The notes beneath the pieces were generated by a model. It had not been told where the DNA came from. It saw nothing but the letters and a program-made list of their open reading frames with translations, and ran no database searches. Shown here in pieces: positions 41,473 to 47,583 of a stretch of 64,000 bases of DNA. How positions within the stretch are numbered: the stretch's first letter is position 1; each line of letters opens with the position of its first letter. The DNA comes from a virus: positions 1 to 64,000 of IMG/VR virus record IMGVR_UViG_3300025093_000013. One strand, given 5' to 3'. The translations under genes were made by a program, and so were the position numbers.

Positions 41473-41727
41473 TCATTTCCCGAACCTTTCACAACTCCTG
41501 CGAAACATAAGTGCAACCCAATTGTCCAAGAATAGCTGATGGAGAACGAATCCCCTAGTGCCTCCCTTGGAAACTTTCATCCACTTCCTACGCCATGCGT
41601 TAGTGGCATTTTCATGCTCATCTAGGAATCTAGGCTCACAAGGTCTATGCCTTGTTTGGAGCATATGATTCCATGCCCAGCAAGTAAGAAGGGCATTGTT
41701 AGGAAACTTAGTAGGTTGAACCATCAT
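41473..41727 (-). CDS. Unknown basic protein
   Basis: 84 residues, Trp/Arg-rich (CWAWNHMLQTRHRPCEPRFLDE, WRRKWMKV). Starts in a four-base overlap with the next gene's end on the minus strand. Unknown. Confidence 0.6.
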   Translation of the reverse strand: MMVQPTKFPNNALLTCWAWNHMLQTRHRPCEPRFLDEHENATNAWRRKWMKVSKGGTRGFVLHQLFLDNWVALMFRRSCERFGK

Positions 41728-41966
41728 CGGTCATTCCTCCAATCTTGATCGTTGTATTGGTCTTCTTCTTCATCCTCGTCGCAAGGAGCGAATGCCTCAT
41801 CTTGGCACTCCTGGCACAATCCAGAGATAGTATACTCCTTAGCAGAGATATCATCTTTGAACCACCCAGCATGGCACCCACACACCACGCACTGCTGGTT
41901 AGCCATAGCGGTAGAGCGAGTGGGCTGGAGGGTGTGGAGGTAAGCTTCCATTTCGGGGCTCTTCAT
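41724..41966 (-). CDS. Small zinc-ribbon protein
   Basis: 80 residues. Cys pairs CVVC and CQEC about 28 apart with an additional CDED tail; acidic C-terminus. Immediately behind a leaderless-type promoter. Confidence 0.65.
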   Translation of the reverse strand: MKSPEMEAYLHTLQPTRSTAMANQQCVVCGCHAGWFKDDISAKEYTISGLCQECQDEAFAPCDEDEEEDQYNDQDWRNDR

Positions 41967-41972
41967 GCGTGT

Positions 41973-42000
41973 ATAGTAGCACCTGGGGACTAGGTTTCAA
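41973..42000 (-). promoter_or_regulatory. Early promoter of the zinc-ribbon gene
   Basis: Minus strand TTGAAA (42000-41995), 16 bases, TACTAT (41978-41973), six bases to ATG 41966. Confidence 0.7.
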
Positions 42001-42020
42001 GCGGAATCTAAGGAAAGTGG

Positions 42021-42087
42021 GCGTCCTAAGTCTAGGTCTGATAAGGGTTTACGGCGATCGGGGCCGCCGCCCGCCAAAATGGCAGGG
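42021..42087 (-). repeat. Stem-loop cassette repeat, copy A
   Basis: Contains GCGTCCTAAGTC, TAAGGGTTTACGGCG and the small palindrome GCCAAAATGGC. Lies between the sigma gene and the -35 of the next promoter (20 bases away). Confidence 0.7.
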
Positions 42088-42106
42088 CTAGTTTATTGAT
42101 ATAAAC

Positions 42107-42598
42107 TCAGGCGAGAGATTGAATAGCGGCCTTGTGCCAGTTGTGAATAGACTGGCCCGAGACATTGTAGTCCTCTGCGATAGAAGCGTAGGACTCGCCC
42201 TCGATAGTGTGACGCAGAACGATATCACGGTCACGGTCGGAAAGGGAATCGAGCATGGAGAGAGTCTCCTTGTCCTCCGTGTAGGAAGGGTGCCAAGCGT
42301 CGGAGTTATCGTCCTCTTTGATAGCGTCCAGGGACATCTGGATACCGTCACCCTTGAGCGCCTTCTTGGCACAGGCACGGTCAATCTCCATCATGCGCCA
42401 CTTGATGCGCTGAATCATGTAGGTCGAGAACTTCATGCCCGCATCGGGAAGGTACGCCTGCTCGCCCTTGTGCAGAGCCAGGAAAGCCTCGGACACCAGA
42501 TCGTCACGATCATAGTGAGCAGAGATGTGAGGCTTCTCCGCGTACAGGTTGGCGTACTTGTTGGCGGCGGGGATGAAGTCGCTGATGGTGTTGCTCAT
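42107..42598 (-). CDS. Sigma-70 family RNA polymerase sigma factor
   Basis: 163 residues from ATG at 42598, which follows a TATCAT -10 box by seven bases (the upstream ATG at 42607 would lie inside the promoter). Region 2: DRDDLVSEAFLALHKG and MKFSTYMIQRIKWRMME; region 4: LSDRDRDIVLRHTIEGESYASIAEDY...SIHNWHKAA, a helix-turn-helix. Likely directs host polymerase to later phage genes. Confidence 0.85.
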   Translation of the reverse strand: MSNTISDFIPAANKYANLYAEKPHISAHYDRDDLVSEAFLALHKGEQAYLPDAGMKFSTYMIQRIKWRMMEIDRACAKKALKGDGIQMSLDAIKEDDNSDAWHPSYTEDKETLSMLDSLSDRDRDIVLRHTIEGESYASIAEDYNVSGQSIHNWHKAAIQSLA

Positions 42599-42605
42599 GT
42601 GACTC

Positions 42606-42634
42606 ATGATAGTCTATTATCGACCACCCGTCAA
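42606..42634 (-). promoter_or_regulatory. Early promoter of the sigma gene
   Basis: Minus strand TTGACG (42634-42629), 17 bases, TATCAT (42611-42606), seven bases to ATG 42598. Confidence 0.6.
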
Positions 42635-42656
42635 CCATTCCTTGAGAGAAATCTCT

Positions 42657-42719
42657 GTCCTAAGTGCCTGGGGGATAAGGACTTACGGCGGGGCGGGCTG
42701 CCCCCGCCAAAATGGCAGG
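42657..42719 (-). repeat. Stem-loop cassette repeat, copy B
   Basis: GTCCTAAGTG, ATAAGGACTTACGGCGG, GGGCTGCCCC stem and GCCAAAATGGCAGG. 22 bases from the -35 of the sigma promoter. Confidence 0.75.
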
Positions 42720-42756
42720 CCCTAACCCCTTGCGGGGCCAGGACTTAGAGCCAGAC

Positions 42757-43545
42757 TCAGGCAGCCGCGAGGATACCCTCGGCAGCGTTCCACAGGTTGA
42801 GGTTGACGCGACTCAGCGCGTCGATGTTGGTGAGTTCCCGAGCCTGACGCTTCTGGCCCTCACCCTTGAAACCCCCACGGATGGTGTTCTCCTGCACACG
42901 GTTGAACACGGTCCACAGGTCGGAACCAATGTCCTCCTGCCTGCGAGGGTTGAGAAGCTCCCGAGAGTCGATCTCGGAGGCAGCACCCCAGCGAGCAACC
43001 TTGCCCGCGTGAGCCATCTGGAACTGCTCCTCATCGTCGAGGTGCAGGTTCGCCATGCTGTCGATGTTGTCCGCGATGTTGGGGACAAGGTTGGACATGG
43101 ACTGGATCGCATCGGACACGCTGTCCATGGACAGGTTCATGTGACGCTGCGTGAAGCTGCCCAGATCAAGGGACTGGATAACCAGACCATTCGAGCAGAC
43201 CAGAGCAAACAGGCCAGCGGCCAGCTTGAGCGAGGACGAGCCATCGCTGGAGTTAGTGACGAGGATCTCGGGGAAGATATCCTGCGAAGGGTTGCGAGGG
43301 TCCGCGATGCGAAGGCTAAGATCCTTGCGCTGGAACCCGAGGGTGTGCTTCTTGTTGTCCGCCGAACGCTTGTAGCTCTTGGGCTGGAGCGCACGGGTGA
43401 CGCCCCATCCAAGCGCGTCGAACTGCTCGACAATGCTGGAGGAAGGGACGAAGCTGTAACGATCCGACATGCGGTCGCAGGGCTTGGAGGCGAAGACGGA
43501 AGGAGCGAGCTTCGCGATCTCGCTGTTGTCCATGAAGGTAACCAT
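42757..43545 (-). CDS. DUF932 (phage/plasmid-like) protein
   Basis: 262 residues from ATG 43545. SDRYSFVPSSSIVEQFDALG, EILVTNSSDGSSSLKLAAG and LFALVCSNGLV match DUF932, found in many phages and plasmids. Role unknown; its early promoter and position beside the sigma factor suggest a take-over function. Confidence 0.85.
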   Translation of the reverse strand: MVTFMDNSEIAKLAPSVFASKPCDRMSDRYSFVPSSSIVEQFDALGWGVTRALQPKSYKRSADNKKHTLGFQRKDLSLRIADPRNPSQDIFPEILVTNSSDGSSSLKLAAGLFALVCSNGLVIQSLDLGSFTQRHMNLSMDSVSDAIQSMSNLVPNIADNIDSMANLHLDDEEQFQMAHAGKVARWGAASEIDSRELLNPRRQEDIGSDLWTVFNRVQENTIRGGFKGEGQKRQARELTNIDALSRVNLNLWNAAEGILAAA

Positions 43546-43551
43546 GCGTGT

Positions 43552-43579
43552 ATAATAGCGTGCCACACTTAGAGATCAA
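43552..43579 (-). promoter_or_regulatory. Early promoter of the DUF932 gene
   Basis: Minus strand TTGATC (43579-43574), 16 bases, TATTAT (43557-43552), six bases to ATG 43545. Confidence 0.65.
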
Positions 43580-43600
43580 CAACAAAAGTGCGAAAGTTAG

Positions 43601-43660
43601 CGTCCTAAGTCGTTGGTACATAAGGACTTACGGCGGCGGGGGCTGCCGCCGAAATGGGGC
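43601..43660 (-). repeat. Stem-loop cassette repeat, copy C
   Basis: CGTCCTAAGTCGTTGGTACATAA-type half followed by GGACTTACGGCGG and GGGCTGCC; the last palindrome is degenerate (GAAATGGGG). 21 bases from the -35 of the DUF932 promoter. Confidence 0.75.
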
Positions 43661-43679
43661 ATCCTATCGGAAAAGTTAG

Positions 43680-43730
43680 AAAAAAACCCCCGAGGATGCC
43701 TCCCCGAGGGCTGCCCATTTCCCGATGGGC
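43680..43730 (-). terminator. Probable leftward terminator
   Basis: On the minus strand a GC-rich hairpin region (GCCCAT/ATGGGC at 43713-43730 and GAGG/CCTC at 43692-43702) is followed by seven T (43686-43680). It ends the 43781 gene. The exact stem is not certain because the G/C tracts allow several pairings. Confidence 0.5.
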
Positions 43731-43780
43731 CACTCGCTTTCTTTCAACTCGGTCGGTTAGCTACCCTCCCGAGCGCATCG

Positions 43781-44014
43781 TCATGCAGATTTAGCCATCG
43801 GCGCGAGGCCGTAGATGCCAGTCCGATTCCAGACCTTGACCGCGTGGTCACGGGTGACTCCAGAGTTGAGGAACTCCCCAGTACGCTGGTTGACGATGGA
43901 AAAGGTGGTGATGCCAGCACGCTGAGTGCGAACCATGCAGTAGTTGCTGTTGCAGTAGCCAGCGACGGGAACGAAGGTCGTGCGACCGTTGGTGTAGCGA
44001 GAGTTGATCTTCAT
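43781..44014 (-). CDS. Small protein, unknown
   Basis: 77 residues from ATG 44014. Beta-rich with YCNSNYCMVRTQRAG and TFSIVNQRTGEFLNSG, somewhat like a small DNA-binding AP2/integrase-arm type fold, but this is weak. First 12 bases of the gene and the promoter match the 37284 gene. Confidence 0.6.
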   Translation of the reverse strand: MKINSRYTNGRTTFVPVAGYCNSNYCMVRTQRAGITTFSIVNQRTGEFLNSGVTRDHAVKVWNRTGIYGLAPMAKSA

Positions 44015-44020
44015 GCTTCT

Positions 44021-44049
44021 ATAGTAGTTTCGAGTGTCGGAAGTTTCAA
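44021..44049 (-). promoter_or_regulatory. Early promoter of the 44014 gene
   Basis: Minus strand TTGAAA (44049-44044), 17 bases, TACTAT (44026-44021), six bases to ATG 44014. The -35 overlaps the end of the upstream gene. Confidence 0.7.
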
Positions 44050-44207
44050 GCGTCCATTGCGTGCTTGTGCTGCTGAATGATATCCCACTCAAGCTCGATA
44101 GCGTCAGCACAGGACTCGCAGAGGAGCGAGTTGCCGAACGGAGAGCCGAGGGCATACTGGGGAAACTGATCCCCGCAAGCGTCACACGCGATGGTGATGT
44201 CTTCCAT
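44046..44207 (-). CDS. 53-residue zinc-ribbon protein
   Basis: Cys pairs CDAC and CESC about 20 apart, acidic helix ADAIELEWDIIQQ. Likely one zinc site. Behind its own early promoter. Unknown function. Confidence 0.6.
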   Translation of the reverse strand: MEDITIACDACGDQFPQYALGSPFGNSLLCESCADAIELEWDIIQQHKHAMDA

Positions 44208-44213
44208 GTGTGT

Positions 44214-44241
44214 ATAGTAGTCTATCGGGCCACGAAAGCAA
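44214..44241 (-). promoter_or_regulatory. Early promoter of the 44207 gene
   Basis: Minus strand TTGCTT (44241-44236), 16 bases, TACTAT (44219-44214), six bases to ATG 44207. Confidence 0.6.
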
Positions 44242-44263
44242 GGGAGAATGTCGAGAAAGTGGG

Positions 44264-44328
44264 GCGCGTAAACCCTTGCAGCATAAGGACTTAGGGCGGG
44301 GGCGGCTGCCCCCTGCCAAAATGGCAGG
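44264..44328 (-). repeat. Stem-loop cassette repeat, copy D
   Basis: GCGCGTAAACCCTTG variant of the left half, then ATAAGGACTTAGGGCGG, GGGCGGCTGCCCCC and CTGCCAAAATGGCAG. 22 bases from the next -35. Confidence 0.8.
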
Positions 44329-44490
44329 TTAGGCTTCTTCTTCCTCACGATAAATATCATACATGATATCGAACGCAGTATCCAAGAGATAAAGGTTGAT
44401 ATCTTGTTCAGCCATAGTTTCTTCAAGAAGACTACTATCTTCGTAGTCAGCCATCCACGCAGTCAGTCTATCTTTGAGTTCTCTCTTCAT
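44329..44490 (-). CDS. 53-residue acidic helical protein
   Basis: Starts at ATG 44490 with AGGTGA upstream, coupled to the gp88-like gene. KRELKDRLTAWMADYEDS and a C-terminal YREEEEA. Its stop abuts repeat copy D. Unknown. Confidence 0.5.
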   Translation of the reverse strand: MKRELKDRLTAWMADYEDSSLLEETMAEQDINLYLLDTAFDIMYDIYREEEEA

Positions 44491-44498
44491 GTTATCAC

Positions 44499-45149
44499 CT
44501 AGTGGGACAGGAACTTCACGGTCATAGTAGATTGCCAGCAGGCACCACAAGTACCACAACTCTCAGTCTTTCCAGTCTGCTCAGGACAAGTGAAAGACTT
44601 ACCCTCGAAAGACTCATCCGCAGCATAACGAATGCCCGACATACTTTCTTTGTTGCGAGACCAGCGAATAACACAACGCTCAGGGTAGGATGCATTCAGG
44701 CGTTGAATACGCTTGCCGATATCATCCTCACGGGCAGTATAACCCCAGATGAGAAGACCATCATACTTGCACAGCATCTCATCCCAGAAGGTTACATAGT
44801 CCGTTGAGAAGAAGTCTCCGAGGACATGGAGACGAATAGCAATCTTGCCATGCTTTGCAATCAGCGTGTCGATCTCATGCTCCAATCGACGAACAAATGC
44901 GCTATAGTCAGCGACAGAATAGCGAGCAGCGAAAGGCATATTGTTTCCATAGCAATCGTCCCAATGGTGGCAGGAACGCGGACAAGTATCGCGTTCGGTT
45001 AGAGTGAGAGAAAAGATAGGGGCACCTGCCCACGCAGTCTTTTTAATACGGCGACCAAGTTTTTTATTGTTGCCACCCGACTTGAGCATAAACACATGAT
45101 TGTCGGGAACGGGCTTGATCGACTTCTGGTAGCGAGTGCTTACTAGCAT
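44499..45149 (-). CDS. GP88-like cysteine-rich phage protein
   Basis: 216 residues. ERDTCPRSCHHWDDCYGNNM holds three Cys in a cluster and the C-terminus has TCPEQTGKTESCGTCGACW, four more; HVLGDFFS and WGYTARE in between. This matches the phage gp88 family, whose Cys clusters suggest a metal or Fe-S site. Function unknown. Confidence 0.75.
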   Translation of the reverse strand: MLVSTRYQKSIKPVPDNHVFMLKSGGNNKKLGRRIKKTAWAGAPIFSLTLTERDTCPRSCHHWDDCYGNNMPFAARYSVADYSAFVRRLEHEIDTLIAKHGKIAIRLHVLGDFFSTDYVTFWDEMLCKYDGLLIWGYTAREDDIGKRIQRLNASYPERCVIRWSRNKESMSGIRYAADESFEGKSFTCPEQTGKTESCGTCGACWQSTMTVKFLSH

Positions 45150-45155
45150 TCCTGT

Positions 45156-45183
45156 ATACTAGCACGGTCGGCCAAGATTGCAA
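45156..45183 (-). promoter_or_regulatory. Early promoter of the gp88-like gene
   Basis: Minus strand TTGCAA (45183-45178), 16 bases, TAGTAT (45161-45156), six bases to ATG 45149. Confidence 0.6.
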
Positions 45184-45193
45184 GCAAAATCTA

Positions 45194-45259
45194 GCGTCCT
45201 AAGTCGTTGCTACATAAGGACTTAGGGCGGGGGCGGCGGCCCCCTGCCATTATGGCAGG
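45194..45259 (-). repeat. Stem-loop cassette repeat, copy E
   Basis: GCGTCCTAAGTCGTTG, ATAAGGACTTAGGGCGG, GGGCGGCGGCCCC and CCTGCCATTATGGCAGG. Ten bases from the next -35, the only copy off the usual spacing. Confidence 0.8.
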
Positions 45260-45260
45260 A

Positions 45261-45473
45261 TCACCTCACAACCTCATCCATAACATAAATCTCCTCATCC
45301 CATCCATCATGCCAACAAGGATAGTCTGCGTGATTATCAACTTCCCAATCCTTATAGCTCTCTTCGATATAGGCTTTGGCATACCTGATAGCGTCCTGCT
45401 GGTCCTTGAACAGACCAAGGAGACGCTTGCCTTCGTGTTGCACTTCACGCCAAAGACAATAAACCTTATCCAT
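45261..45473 (-). CDS. Small acidic protein, unknown
   Basis: 70 residues from ATG 45473 (GGAGAG six bases upstream). LFKDQQDAIRYAKAYIEESY and DYPCWHDGWDEEIYVMDE. Shares one base with the upstream stop. Unknown. Confidence 0.55.
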   Translation of the reverse strand: MDKVYCLWREVQHEGKRLLGLFKDQQDAIRYAKAYIEESYKDWEVDNHADYPCWHDGWDEEIYVMDEVVR

Positions 45474-45667
45474 CAAAACTCTCCAATGTAGTGGCCGACA
45501 CGCCAAATTAGATCTTGCACCATATCCTCCACAACATATGATGGCTCATCACCATAACTTAGTTTGCTACGGATCTGCTTGAGTTCTTCAAAGGTGCGAT
45601 TGAGCATATCAAGTGCTTCTTCAAGTTCTTCTTGATGAAGCATATCAAGCGACTTTTCATCCATCAT
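45473..45667 (-). CDS. Small helical protein
   Basis: 64 residues from ATG 45667, preceded by GAGGTTGG. Acidic coiled-coil (LHQEELEEALDMLNRTFEEL). Unknown function. Confidence 0.55.
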   Translation of the reverse strand: MMDEKSLDMLHQEELEEALDMLNRTFEELKQIRSKLSYGDEPSYVVEDMVQDLIWRVGHYIGEF

Positions 45668-45797
45668 ATTTCCAACCTCTACAGGCGTTCTTGTTCTCTG
45701 CGCGTTTCTTACTGGTGATCTTATGGGCTCGACGGGCGAACTCCATATTGCGAAGGTGATTCCTACGCTTGGCAAGGTTCTTATCGTGCTGGTCCAT
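45657..45797 (-). CDS. 46-residue basic protein
   Basis: Arg/Lys/His/Asn-rich (NLAKRRNHLRNMEFARRAHK). Could bind nucleic acid. ATG lies eight bases after a TACTAT box with TTTACA at -35 inside the endolysin gene. Confidence 0.5.
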   Translation of the reverse strand: MDQHDKNLAKRRNHLRNMEFARRAHKITSKKRAENKNACRGWKYDG

Positions 45798-45801
45798 GGT
45801 A

Positions 45802-46236
45802 TTAGATAGTAGACCGAAACTTGGCAGTGTAAAACTTTACATTCTTGATCCAGTGCTTATTGAGTCCAGTCGGGTCGTTATCAGCACCCACGGGACAATA
45901 ACGCTTGCCAAGGAAAGTAATAAAGTCTCCCTTGCTACCAGCCTTGACCCAGCGATCATAGTTCTTCTGGACAGTGGCAGCACACCACCCAGCTTGGTTA
46001 CGGTATCCAGGCTTGCAACGCTTGTGGATGATACCGTACTGGTACTTCTTGCCATTCTCTGCATACCTAATGGCTGCAACAATAGGGGCAAGTTTAGTGC
46101 GACACTCAGGACGGATATTCACATTGATAGCATCCTGATATAGAGCAGCGTTAGCCTTGCCGTCCTTAGTCTCGATTGCAGAGTACCCATCGGCAAGGAC
46201 AGGGGCACACAGGAGGAGTGCAAGGATAAACTTCAT
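45802..46236 (-). CDS. Secreted lysozyme-like endolysin
   Basis: 144 residues from ATG 46236 (GGAG eight bases upstream). Signal peptide KFILALLLCAPVLADG; then IVAAIRYAENGKKYQYGI, with a catalytic-Glu context typical of the lysozyme/transglycosylase fold, and AATVQKNYDRW, GDFITFLGKRYCPVGADN. Exported by the host Sec system to cut peptidoglycan. It lies among apparently early genes, unusual for a lysin. Confidence 0.7.
   Translation of the reverse strand: MKFILALLLCAPVLADGYSAIETKDGKANAALYQDAINVNIRPECRTKLAPIVAAIRYAENGKKYQYGIIHKRCKPGYRNQAGWCAATVQKNYDRWVKAGSKGDFITFLGKRYCPVGADNDPTGLNKHWIKNVKFYTAKFRSTI
45806..45833 (-). promoter_or_regulatory. Early-type promoter within the lysin gene end
   Basis: Minus strand TTTACA (45833-45828), 16 bases, TACTAT (45811-45806), eight bases to ATG 45797. 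Confidence 0.5.
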
Positions 46237-46328
46237 CGCCAAAGCTCCCAGTCGATGTAACCAGAGAAGAAGAGAGCTTCCTCGCCCTCTTGCTCGTTCA
46301 TCTCGTCTTCGTACTCTTCAAGGTCCAT
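46233..46328 (-). CDS. 31-residue acidic peptide
   Basis: MDLEEYEDEMNEQEGEEALF, then FSGYIDWELWR. Directly behind an early promoter; overlaps the lysin start by four bases and could set its translation. Confidence 0.5.
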   Translation of the reverse strand: MDLEEYEDEMNEQEGEEALFFSGYIDWELWR

Positions 46329-46334
46329 GTGTGT

Positions 46335-46362
46335 ATAGTAGCACAGTCTGGCTATGGTGCAA
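46335..46362 (-). promoter_or_regulatory. Early promoter of the acidic peptide and lysin
   Basis: Minus strand TTGCAC (46362-46357), 16 bases, TACTAT (46340-46335), six bases to ATG 46328. Confidence 0.65.
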
Positions 46363-46383
46363 GACTTTATGGGTAGAAAGTGT

Positions 46384-46449
46384 GGCGCGTAAACCCTTGC
46401 TATATAAGGACTTAGGGCAGCGGCGGCAGCCCCTGCCACAATGGCAGGG
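46384..46449 (-). repeat. Stem-loop cassette repeat, copy F
   Basis: GCGCGTAAACCCTTG, ATAAGGACTTAGGGC, GGCGGCAGCCCC and CCTGCCACAATGGCAGG. 21 bases from the next -35. Confidence 0.8.
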
Positions 46450-46500
46450 GTGAGCGGTTGTGGATCAATCTAGTTCACCACGCGCCCTCACCCCCTATAT

Positions 46501-46743
46501 TCACTGCGTCGAGAGGTGGGCTTCCAAGTGACCCAGACGCTTGCCATTGGGCTTGGTAGGCATCAGCCTACGGACAGCCTTATAGGCATCGAGGGCTTGA
46601 TTCCACTCGTCCCACTCGACGGCAGGGTTAGTGTAGGCCGCACGGAAGTTGCGACCCAGTTCCTCGGACATGGCCTGAAGCCTAGCCTCAGTGTAGGTGT
46701 ATTGATCTTCCATAGAGAACAGAGCTTTGAACTTGCGCCACAT
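46501..46743 (-). CDS. Small helical protein, unknown
   Basis: 80 residues from ATG 46743 (TGATATG junction with the upstream gene; ATG 46713 is an alternative). TEARLQAMSEELGRNFRAAY and a basic C-terminus with HLEAHLS. Unknown. Confidence 0.55.
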   Translation of the reverse strand: MWRKFKALFSMEDQYTYTEARLQAMSEELGRNFRAAYTNPAVEWDEWNQALDAYKAVRRLMPTKPNGKRLGHLEAHLSTQ

Positions 46744-46744
46744 A

Positions 46745-46903
46745 TCAGAAGGAGTAGCCTCCGTCATCAGCAGGACCGTAGGCGCTCTCCCACCAGTCAG
46801 CGTCAGAGGCTTCGTAGTAATACTCGTCACACTCGATCTGCTCCTCCCACGAAGGGTCGAAGTTGTCGGGGAGGTCGGAGGTGTAGTCAGGGGTGCTTTC
46901 CAT
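46745..46903 (-). CDS. 52-residue acidic Trp/Tyr-rich protein
   Basis: Many Asp, Glu and aromatics (ECDEYYYEASDADWWES); could mimic DNA. First gene of the leftward array, immediately behind an early promoter. Confidence 0.55.
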   Translation of the reverse strand: MESTPDYTSDLPDNFDPSWEEQIECDEYYYEASDADWWESAYGPADDGGYSF

Positions 46904-46909
46904 GCCCCT

Positions 46910-46938
46910 ATAGTAGCCTGCACCCCTTCCCCCGTCAA
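46910..46938 (-). promoter_or_regulatory. Early promoter of the leftward array's first gene
   Basis: Minus strand TTGACG (46938-46933), 17 bases, TACTAT (46915-46910), six bases to ATG 46903. Confidence 0.7.
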
Positions 46939-46959
46939 CCTAAAACCGTGCGGAAAAAG

Positions 46960-47003
46960 GCGCGTTTACGGGTCCCATACACGGGCTCCGCCCGCATATA
47001 TGG
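46960..47003 (-). repeat. Degenerate stem-loop cassette repeat, copy G
   Basis: GCGCGTTTACGGGTCCCATA and GGGCTCCGCCCGC keep the left end and GC-rich core but lack the last palindrome. It sits 21 bases from the -35, as do the intact copies. Confidence 0.5.
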
Positions 47004-47025
47004 AACATCATGTCTTACATATCAA

Positions 47026-47079
47026 GGGACTCCTAAAAACTTAGGGACTCCTACAATTATAAAAAAACAGGGACTCCTA
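47026..47079 (+). repeat. Three direct repeats GGGACTCCTA before the virion operon
   Basis: Copies at 47026-47035, 47044-47053 and 47070-47079, in AT-rich sequence 25-80 bases upstream of ATG 47104. Starts are 18 and 26 bases apart. Candidate operator or activator sites for the rightward structural genes. Confidence 0.6.
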
Positions 47080-47103
47080 AATAATTCGGAGCTATATAAG
47101 AGT

Positions 47104-47514
47104 ATGAATCAAATACACGAAGAGCAAATGATTAAAGCTGCGCTTGGTGCATTAGCTAGAAAGCCTGTTATAACCCGACAGCAAGAGAGTATTCTCGCCT
47201 CTATAGCCACAGGAGCAGCGACAGATGTAGCCAAAGCGGCAGGGTCATTCCTTGCTAATAAGGTTATTAAAAAACTAGCAAAGAGGAAGGGTAAGAAAAA
47301 ACAGGAAGTCCAAGAGCATCGACTCTACGAAGCAGGAATGATGAGGGCTGCGCTTGGTGCTTTAAAGAATGTTGCTAGAGACAAGTTCCAAAAGAGCTTT
47401 GAGAAGAAAGCCCCTAAGGGAGGACAGCCTTCAAAAAGTAATATTAAGGCTGGTGTTCAAAGTATTAAAAAACTAGGATCAAGTTTAAGTGGTCCAACGG
47501 ATCGTGTGATGTGA
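47104..47514 (+). CDS. Basic protein with internal repeat
   Basis: 136 residues from ATG 47104. EEQMIKAALGALARK near the start and EAGMMRAALGALKNV near 77 look like a duplicated segment; Lys-rich (KLAKRKGKKKQE). Possibly virion-associated. GGAGC lies upstream of the start. Confidence 0.6.
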   Translation: MNQIHEEQMIKAALGALARKPVITRQQESILASIATGAATDVAKAAGSFLANKVIKKLAKRKGKKKQEVQEHRLYEAGMMRAALGALKNVARDKFQKSFEKKAPKGGQPSKSNIKAGVQSIKKLGSSLSGPTDRVM

Positions 47515-47558
47515 TATGAGAAACATTCCAAAGCAATACGGCTGAGGCAAGAAGAAAG

Positions 47559-47575
47559 GAGGGGGCGGTCGCCCT
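47559..47575 (+). promoter_or_regulatory. Shine-Dalgarno plus hairpin before the 47584 gene
   Basis: GGAGGG (47559-47564) is 19 bases from ATG 47584, too far. A GGGCG-GT-CGCCC stem (47564-47575) between them would shorten the path to a usable distance. Confidence 0.4.
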
Positions 47576-47583
47576 ACAAGATA

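Noticed and set aside
42119-44080. Long plus-strand ORFs opposite the leftward genes (209, 286 and 155 residues)
   Set aside because: They are mirror frames of the sigma and DUF932 genes in GC-richer DNA; no motifs, no promoters, and they run through the stem-loop repeats.
46516-47103. N-terminal extension of the 47104 gene
   Set aside because: It is antisense to minus-strand genes and crosses the promoter and repeat region; ATG 47104 has normal context.
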